From: Vibrio sinaloensis
GTDB taxonomy: Bacteria > Pseudomonadota > Gammaproteobacteria > Enterobacterales > Vibrionaceae
NCBI RefSeq assembly: GCF_023195835.1
Contig: NZ_CP096199.1
Coordinates: 558,001 to 622,000, forward strand
DNA: 64,000 nt
Reading direction: 5' to 3'
The notes below the pieces were generated by a model. That model saw only the letters and a list, made by a program, of their open reading frames with translations, searched no databases and was not told the DNA's origin. Shown here piece after piece: positions 59,052 through 64,000 of this stretch (within the stretch, counting starts at the first letter, position 1; each line of letters starts with the position of its first letter). The translations under genes and the position numbers were made by a program.

Positions 59052-60431
59052 ATGGCAAAAGCGAAACGAGCGTACGTGTGTAATGACTGCGGCGCAGATT
59101 TTCCCCGTTGGCAAGGGCAGTGCAACGCCTGTGGGGCGTGGAATACCATCAGTGAAGTTCGTCTCGCTGCGTCGCCGACAGTGGCGCGTAATGAGCGACT
59201 CTCTGGGTATGCGGGGGCGAGCAATGAAGCGCAGGTGCAAGTACTGTCTGAGATAGACCTGCAAGAGGTGCCGCGCTTTACCAGTGGTTTTAAAGAGTTA
59301 GACCGCGTGCTCGGTGGCGGGGTGGTGCCGGGCGCAGCCATTCTAATCGGCGGTAACCCTGGTGCGGGTAAATCGACATTGCTGCTGCAGACTATGTGTT
59401 ACTTGGCTTCGCAAATGCCGACCCTTTATGTCACTGGTGAAGAGTCTCTGCAACAGGTGGCGATGCGCGCTTCAAGGCTCGGACTGCCGAAAGATAATCT
59501 CAAGATGCTCTCGGAGACCAATGTCGACCGCATTTGCCAAATTGCTGAGAAAGAGCAGCCCCGTATTATGGTGATTGACTCGATTCAGGTTATGCACGTG
59601 GCTGATGTTCAGTCTTCCCCTGGCAGTGTCGCGCAAGTGCGTGAGTCGGCCACCGCGCTAACTCGCTATGCAAAGCAGAATAATGTAGCGGTGTTTATCG
59701 TTGGCCATGTGACCAAAGATGGCACGCTTGCAGGACCGAAAGTGTTAGAGCACATCATTGACTGTTCGGTGCTGCTCGACGGTGGAACCGACAGCCGATT
59801 TAGAACCTTGCGCAGTCATAAGAACCGCTTTGGCGCCGTAAACGAGTTAGGTGTGTTTGCCATGACTGGGCAGGGACTCAAAGAAGTGAGCAACCCTTCA
59901 GCGATTTTCTTATCACGCGGCGAAGAAGAAACCTCTGGCAGCTCGGTGATGGTGGTATGGGAGGGAACAAGGCCATTGCTGGTAGAGATTCAAGCTTTGG
60001 TCGATTATTCACAACTGGCTAACCCACGCCGGGTTGCGGTGGGTTTGGAGCAAAACCGATTGTCGTTACTATTGGCAGTGTTACACAAACACGGTGGTTT
60101 GCAGATGGCAGACCAGGATGTGTTCGTCAATGTGGTGGGTGGCGTTAAGGTAACGGAGACCAGCGCAGATTTAGCCTTAGTGATGGCCCTTTTGTCGAGT
60201 TTTCGCGATAGGCCATTGCCTAAAGATGTGGTGGTGTTTGGTGAAGTGGGCCTTGCGGGAGAAATTCGCCCGGTACCCAGTGGCCAAGAGCGCCTAAATG
60301 AGGCGTTTAAACACGGCTTTAAAAAGGCAATTGTCCCTGCCGCCAATATGCCCAAAGGTGGTATTGCTGGCATGCAGATACATGGCGTTAAGAAGCTAAG
60401 TGAGGCGATTGAGGCGTTTGATGAGCTTTAA
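59052..60431 (+). CDS. radA: DNA repair protein RadA
   Basis: This 459-residue protein has a four-Cys zinc finger (C10, C13, C24, C27), a RecA-like ATPase with Walker A GNPGAGKS at 101-108, the RadA-specific KNRFG motif in SHKNRFGAVNELGVF, and a Lon-like C-terminal domain. RadA helps branch migration and processing of recombination intermediates. It is followed by the second repeat element. Confidence 0.97.
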   Translation: MAKAKRAYVCNDCGADFPRWQGQCNACGAWNTISEVRLAASPTVARNERLSGYAGASNEAQVQVLSEIDLQEVPRFTSGFKELDRVLGGGVVPGAAILIGGNPGAGKSTLLLQTMCYLASQMPTLYVTGEESLQQVAMRASRLGLPKDNLKMLSETNVDRICQIAEKEQPRIMVIDSIQVMHVADVQSSPGSVAQVRESATALTRYAKQNNVAVFIVGHVTKDGTLAGPKVLEHIIDCSVLLDGGTDSRFRTLRSHKNRFGAVNELGVFAMTGQGLKEVSNPSAIFLSRGEEETSGSSVMVVWEGTRPLLVEIQALVDYSQLANPRRVAVGLEQNRLSLLLAVLHKHGGLQMADQDVFVNVVGGVKVTETSADLALVMALLSSFRDRPLPKDVVVFGEVGLAGEIRPVPSGQERLNEAFKHGFKKAIVPAANMPKGGIAGMQIHGVKKLSEAIEAFDEL

Positions 60432-60435
60432 TAGA

Positions 60436-60623
60436 AGTTAGAGAGCGGGCTTCGCCCTGCGAGAATCTAGAACGCTTCGCTCCGAGATCGGACTTCGTCC
60501 TTAGATAGGGGCTTTTGATGAGCGAGTCGAAAGTTGCAGGCAAAGCTGGATGATATTTAGGCTTAATTTTCTGAATTTCAAAGAAAAGGGTTGAAATGTA
60601 TTGTCAACCCTTCCAAGGTTTTC
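60436..60623. repeat. Dispersed intergenic element, copy B (body)
   Basis: This is a homologue of the element after deoD, with the same order of blocks. CGGGCTTCG...CCTGCGAGAA comes first, then extra CTTCG-containing short units (AACGCTTCGCTCCGAG, GGACTTCGTCC). GGGGCTTTTGATGAGCGAG with TCGAAAGTTGC follows, then a TTTAGGCTTAATTT...GAATTTCAAAG stretch and a perfect stem AAGGGTTGA/TCAACCCTT (60586-60612). The stem base pairs differ from copy A but pairing is preserved. Confidence 0.8.
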
Positions 60624-60686
60624 TCGCCACTCGCCACTCGCCACTCGCCACTCGCCACTCGCCACTCGCCACTCGCCACTCGCTAC
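60624..60686. repeat. Heptanucleotide tandem array (TCGCCAC)8 plus a variant
   Basis: Eight perfect copies are followed by TCGCTAC, whose CTA (60683-60685) is the csdA stop codon read on the other strand. The array therefore begins exactly at the end of the csdA coding region and would form its 3' UTR, as in the ytjB case. Confidence 0.95.
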
Positions 60687-61894
60687 AACATATCCACGGC
60701 TTTCTCGACCGCAGCTACCAAACTTTCTACATCTTCGATTGTATTGTAAGCGGCGAATGAGGCGCGAATGGTGCCTGTTACGCCTAGCGCATCCATCAGT
60801 GGGTGAGCACAGTGGTTTCCTGCTCTGACGGCGATACCTTGCTGATCAAGCAGAGTGGCAACATCTTGATGATGGACGCCGTCGATAACAAATGAGATCA
60901 CCGAAGCGTTGGGTTGATAGCCGAGAATGCGAACGTCATCCAACTGCTCAAGCGCTGTTTTAGTTTTTTCTACCAGTTGATGAATATGCGTTGCTAGCGC
61001 GTGTTGATCCAACCCTTGATACCATTGAATCGCTTTCATTAGGGCGATAGCGCCGGCAACGTTTGGTGTGCCCGCTTCGAACTTGCCTGGTAGTTCGCCA
61101 AACGTCGTGCCAGCAAAAGAGACTTTCTCGACCATTTTGCCACCACCGTGCCATGGAGGCATGGCTTCTAGCAGCGCTTGTTTGCCATACAGCACGCCAA
61201 CTCCTGCCGGCGCGTAGAGCTTGTGGCCAGAGAATACGTAGAAATCGGCATTGAGCTGGGTAACATCAACGGGCTCATGCACGATACCTTGCGCGCCATC
61301 GACCACAACAACGGCTCCGAGCTTATGTGCGCTGGCAATCACCTCTTCAACCGGTTGGCGAGTGCCGGTGACATTGGTGATATGGGCCAAAGCAACGATC
61401 TTACATTTATCAGTGAGTAAGCGATTAAAGCTGGCAAGGTCAAATTGGCACTCTTGAGTCATTGGGATCTTTACTACCTTCGCCCCAGTTTGCTCTGCGA
61501 CAATTTGCCAAGGAACGACATTCGCGTGGTGCTCCATTTCACCCACTAGGATCTCATCGCCGGGTCGCAACAGATTGCGTGCATAGGTTTGGGCGATAAG
61601 ATTCAGCGCTTCGGTTGCGCCGCGCGTCCAGATAATCTCTTTGCTTGATTGAGCACCGATAAACTCAGTTACCGTTTCTCGCGCGCGTTCAAACTCGCTG
61701 GTGGCATGAGCCGTGAGACTGTGGCTGCCGCGATGCACGTTGGCATTTTGCTGCTGATAGTAATGAGAGAGGGCATCGATAACGCATTGCGGTTTCTGTG
61801 TCGTGGCCGCGCTGTCAAGGTAGACCAGTCTTTGGCCATTGACTTGCTGTTGAAGCGCAGGGAACTGAGCTGCGATGTGTTTGGCATCAAACAT
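60683..61894 (-). CDS. csdA: Cysteine desulfurase CsdA (SufS-like)
   Basis: This 403-residue PLP enzyme takes sulfur from cysteine. Visible features are LDSAATTQKP, the ATEALNL and EMEHHANVVPW segments, VVVDGAQ, the PLP lysine in FSGHKLYAPAG, and the active-site cysteine near residue 362 in RAGNHCAHP, which marks the group II (SufS/CsdA) type. There is no csdE beside it. It heads no suf genes, so csdA is more likely than sufS. Its end abuts the heptamer array and its start overlaps yajL by one base. Confidence 0.9.
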   Translation of the reverse strand: MFDAKHIAAQFPALQQQVNGQRLVYLDSAATTQKPQCVIDALSHYYQQQNANVHRGSHSLTAHATSEFERARETVTEFIGAQSSKEIIWTRGATEALNLIAQTYARNLLRPGDEILVGEMEHHANVVPWQIVAEQTGAKVVKIPMTQECQFDLASFNRLLTDKCKIVALAHITNVTGTRQPVEEVIASAHKLGAVVVVDGAQGIVHEPVDVTQLNADFYVFSGHKLYAPAGVGVLYGKQALLEAMPPWHGGGKMVEKVSFAGTTFGELPGKFEAGTPNVAGAIALMKAIQWYQGLDQHALATHIHQLVEKTKTALEQLDDVRILGYQPNASVISFVIDGVHHQDVATLLDQQGIAVRAGNHCAHPLMDALGVTGTIRASFAAYNTIEDVESLVAAVEKAVDML

Positions 61895-62493
61895 TATTCA
61901 TCACCGAGTTTGTGGTATTGCAAGGTTGGAATAGTCACCATGGGCTCTGCAACGGTCCAGGCATGCGCTTTGCCGGAAAGGTTGATAATCACTTCCATCG
62001 CAAATTCTAAAGCGGTTCCGGGCCCTTGGCTGGTTAACAGGTTGTGGTTGACGTCATAGGTCACACGTTTTACCCGCCAGTTTTTGGCCGGGATGTGGCT
62101 TTCAAAACTGGGATGACAAGTCATTAGCGCGTCTGAGTAAAGGCCATGGTGAGCAAGCACCAGCGCTGGCGCGGCACAGATGGCGGCAACCAGTTTGCCT
62201 TCGTACATTTGTTGGCGAACAATCTCCACCAGCACGGTACTGTCTCGGAAAGTTTCAGCGCCTTGCACACCGCCAGGAAGGATCACCGCATCAAACTCAT
62301 CATCGGCAATATCCACTAACTTGCAGTCCGCAGTTAACGTTACCCCTCGAGAGGCTTTCATTGTCAGTTGACCATTAAAGTCGGCACTGGCGACAACCGT
62401 TTCATAGCCAGCTCTGACCATCATGTCGATGATAGTGACCGCTTCCATCTCTTCGGTGCCAGGTGCGATAGGGACGAGGACTTTCTTTGTCAT
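61894..62493 (-). CDS. yajL: DJ-1/PfpI family protein YajL
   Basis: From the ATG at 62493 the protein is 199 residues and begins MTKKVLVPIAPGTEEMEAVT. The nucleophile elbow is AAICAAPALVLAHHG with Cys106, matching DJ-1 and YajL. YajL is reported to protect proteins from oxidative and carbonyl damage. It was earlier called ThiJ. The start overlaps the panE stop by four bases, suggesting the operon panE-yajL-csdA. Confidence 0.92.
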   Translation of the reverse strand: MTKKVLVPIAPGTEEMEAVTIIDMMVRAGYETVVASADFNGQLTMKASRGVTLTADCKLVDIADDEFDAVILPGGVQGAETFRDSTVLVEIVRQQMYEGKLVAAICAAPALVLAHHGLYSDALMTCHPSFESHIPAKNWRVKRVTYDVNHNLLTSQGPGTALEFAMEVIINLSGKAHAWTVAEPMVTIPTLQYHKLGDE

Positions 62494-63380
62494 GATTGCT
62501 TCCAACCTTGTTCGATGTTTTTGACTGCTTGGTAGAGCTCGAGATTGACAGGCGTTGCGATGCCGTGTTTCTGGGCTGTTTCGATGAGATACCCGGTGAT
62601 AAAGTCTATCTCGCTTTGGCGTTGATGAACAATATCCTGATTCATTGACGACAGGTTTTTTGCTGTTGCTTGTATGACCTTAGCGACAGAGTGAGTGAGC
62701 TGTTCTTCATTGGTGCTCAGGCCTTCTGCCTGCATAACTAAGGTGACTTCTCGAATGACAGCTTGCAAGGTAGCCGCGTGTTGGGGCTCAGCTAGCGAAC
62801 CATTGGGAACTTGATGAATGGCGCTAAGCGGGTTAATAGCACAGTTAATCGCGAGTTTATTCCACAAGGCGCTAAGAATATCAGGATTCCATTTTGCTTG
62901 CGGCAAGCTGTGCTGAAACACCTCGGCGACAAACGAGCAGCGTTTGCCCGCCTGATTATAGCCGCCAAGCTCAGTGTTACCGTGCCCTGTGTGACGCACT
63001 TTACCCTGCGACTCTCTTAGCGCGCCGTGGGTGGTGGTCGCCACGATCAGTGGGTTATTAGCAAAGCGTTGCGCTATCTGTTCAGCCGTGCCCATGCCGT
63101 TGTGCATCAGTACAATAATCGTTTCGCTAGCAAGTTTTCCCACTAGGCTTTGTAAGCTTGAGACGACTTGAGGAGCCTTTAATGTCACCAATAGCAGATC
63201 TGCTCGAGATAAAGCGTCGAGGGAGTTATTGTTAAAGTAAACGGGTGGGTTCTCTTCCAGTTGGAGCGACATGGTTGGGCTGCTGTGTCGCGACCAGACT
63301 GAGACAGAATGTCCGGAACTGTATAAATGAGAGGCCCAAAGAGAGCCAATAGCGCCGGGGCCAAGAACGACAATATTCAT
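62490..63380 (-). CDS. panE: 2-dehydropantoate 2-reductase PanE
   Basis: From the ATG at 63380 the protein is 296 residues and begins MNIVVLGPGAIGSLWASHL, the NADPH-binding fold. Substrate-domain markers are the KLAINCAINPLSAI and SEIDFITGYLIETAQKHGI segments. PanE reduces ketopantoate in pantothenate synthesis. An in-frame upstream region to 63437 uses a TTG start and is not conserved in character. It is the first gene of the panE-yajL-csdA run. Confidence 0.93.
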   Translation of the reverse strand: MNIVVLGPGAIGSLWASHLYSSGHSVSVWSRHSSPTMSLQLEENPPVYFNNNSLDALSRADLLLVTLKAPQVVSSLQSLVGKLASETIIVLMHNGMGTAEQIAQRFANNPLIVATTTHGALRESQGKVRHTGHGNTELGGYNQAGKRCSFVAEVFQHSLPQAKWNPDILSALWNKLAINCAINPLSAIHQVPNGSLAEPQHAATLQAVIREVTLVMQAEGLSTNEEQLTHSVAKVIQATAKNLSSMNQDIVHQRQSEIDFITGYLIETAQKHGIATPVNLELYQAVKNIEQGWKQS

Positions 63381-63437
63381 CTGTTCGTAAGTCAGTGGGT
63401 TTGGCAAAGAGGATAAGACGATAAAAATAGAAAGCAA

Positions 63438-63471
63438 ATAAAAATGGCACCTTAGTAGTAAGGTGCCATTT
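63438..63471 (-). terminator. ompK terminator
   Basis: AAATGGCACCTT/AAGGTGCCATTT is a perfect 12-base-pair stem with a six-base loop. On the minus strand it is followed by TTTTTA, downstream of ompK and before panE. Confidence 0.92.
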
Positions 63472-63496
63472 GGGGTTTCTTTGTTTGCAAGTTCTA

Positions 63497-64000
63497 TTAG
63501 AACTTGTAGTTCACGCGGTAGATTAGGATATCGCCGTAGCCTTTGATACCTAATTTGTTTTCAGTAAAGCGGTACAGTACGCCAGTAGACCAGTCTTTAG
63601 TTACGTTCCACATTGCGTTTACGCTGCCGTTCCAGCCTGTCTTGCCACCTTGAGCTGCAGTGTACTCTTCGTTGCGACCAAACTCGTACTCACCCCAAGT
63701 GGAGAATGTGAAGCTTTGGCCTGCCAGTTCGGTGTTGTAAAAACCAACCCAACCAGCCATACCACCGTTGGCACCGTTAATTGAACCTTGGCTAATTTCG
63801 TGAACACCGATGAATGGTGTGAATGCCCAACCGTCGCCTTGTAGACCTGTATAGCCTAGACCAAGTACGCGGTTCTGTTCGTTAAAATTAACGCCGTTTG
63901 TATTGTAAACTTGAGCGTAAAGGCTAACTTTGGTGTCCATTAGGTTGTAGTGAATCGTACCTTTCGCCGAAGCACCACGCTTGTCTGAAGCACTATCAAC
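63497..64000 (-). CDS. ompK: Outer-membrane channel OmpK (Tsx-like), N-terminus off window
   Basis: The minus-strand frame is open from the right edge to the stop at 63497-63499, giving the last 167 residues. Alternating polar and hydrophobic strands with many Tyr, Trp and Gly, and the C-terminal strand DILIYRVNYKF ending in Phe, are typical of an outer-membrane beta-barrel. FSTWGEYEFGRNEEYTAAQG and the overall pattern match OmpK of Vibrio, a member of the Tsx nucleoside-channel family and known receptor for phage KVP40. The apparent ATG at 63940 is internal. The true start lies beyond 64000. Confidence 0.88.
   Translation of the reverse strand, partial: VDSASDKRGASAKGTIHYNLMDTKVSLYAQVYNTNGVNFNEQNRVLGLGYTGLQGDGWAFTPFIGVHEISQGSINGANGGMAGWVGFYNTELAGQSFTFSTWGEYEFGRNEEYTAAQGGKTGWNGSVNAMWNVTKDWSTGVLYRFTENKLGIKGYGDILIYRVNYKF

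Noticed and set aside
63497..63940. A complete 147-residue protein starting at 63940
   Set aside because: The frame stays open to the window edge, and the barrel-like sequence continues upstream (KGTIHYNLMDTK), so the Met is internal to ompK.

Overview
The window reads as a chromosomal segment of a Vibrio species (Gammaproteobacteria). The gene order matches what I recall of the larger Vibrio chromosome: zapG/zapE-rplM-rpsI-petABC-sspAB, dolP-diaA-yraN-lpoA/rsmI, rnpB, the division and cell wall (dcw) cluster, lpxC-dciA-secA-mutT, dapB-carAB, nupC-deoCABD, serB-plzC-radA and csdA-yajL-panE-ompK. Vibrio-type signatures include OmpK, a two-PilZ protein like PlzC between serB and radA, a DciA helicase loader beside secA, a DUF3545-type protein, and AT-moderate DNA with strong use of Leu CTA in highly expressed genes. 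The species is not determined.

Layout. 1-6.96 kb: division proteins ZapG/ZapE, ribosomal proteins L13/S9, the cytochrome bc1 complex and stringent starvation proteins. 6.98-11.24 kb: envelope/replication genes on the minus strand with divergent rsmI. 11.37-11.80 kb: RNase P RNA with an enlarged P3 region. 11.99-28.47 kb: an uninterrupted dcw cluster, rsmH-ftsL-ftsI-murE-murF-mraY-murD-ftsW-murG-murC-ftsQ-ftsA-ftsZ-lpxC, lacking mraZ at the front and ddl before ftsQ. 28.5-33.6 kb: dciA, secA, mutT, dapB. 34.1-38.5 kb: carAB. 38.6-47.6 kb: small unlinked units (TSUP transporter, LysR regulator, grcA with an FNR-type promoter, nfo, ung, a hemerythrin, DUF3545, alsT, yaaA, yjjV). 47.9-54.5 kb: nucleoside uptake and catabolism (nupC, deoC, deoA, deoB, deoD). 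54.8-64 kb: ytjB/serB, plzC, radA, csdA-yajL-panE and a partial ompK. The last is a Tsx-like outer-membrane channel that fits the nucleoside theme functionally.

Most genes are housekeeping. The unusual material is between genes. Two related intergenic elements, after deoD and after radA, each carry a conserved body, a perfect inverted repeat and a heptanucleotide tandem array (22 copies and 8 copies of different 7-mers). Each array ends exactly at the stop codon of a convergent minus-strand gene, so it would lie in that gene's 3' UTR. Degenerate heptamers also follow rsmI. Four ERIC-like palindromes follow secA, nupC, deoC and deoA. rnpB has three tandem 24-nt units where one P3 hairpin is expected. 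A 56-residue XapX-like gene with an attC-like palindrome sits between nupC and deoC. A run of hairpins precedes alsT. No CRISPR array, prophage, insertion sequence or tRNA was seen.
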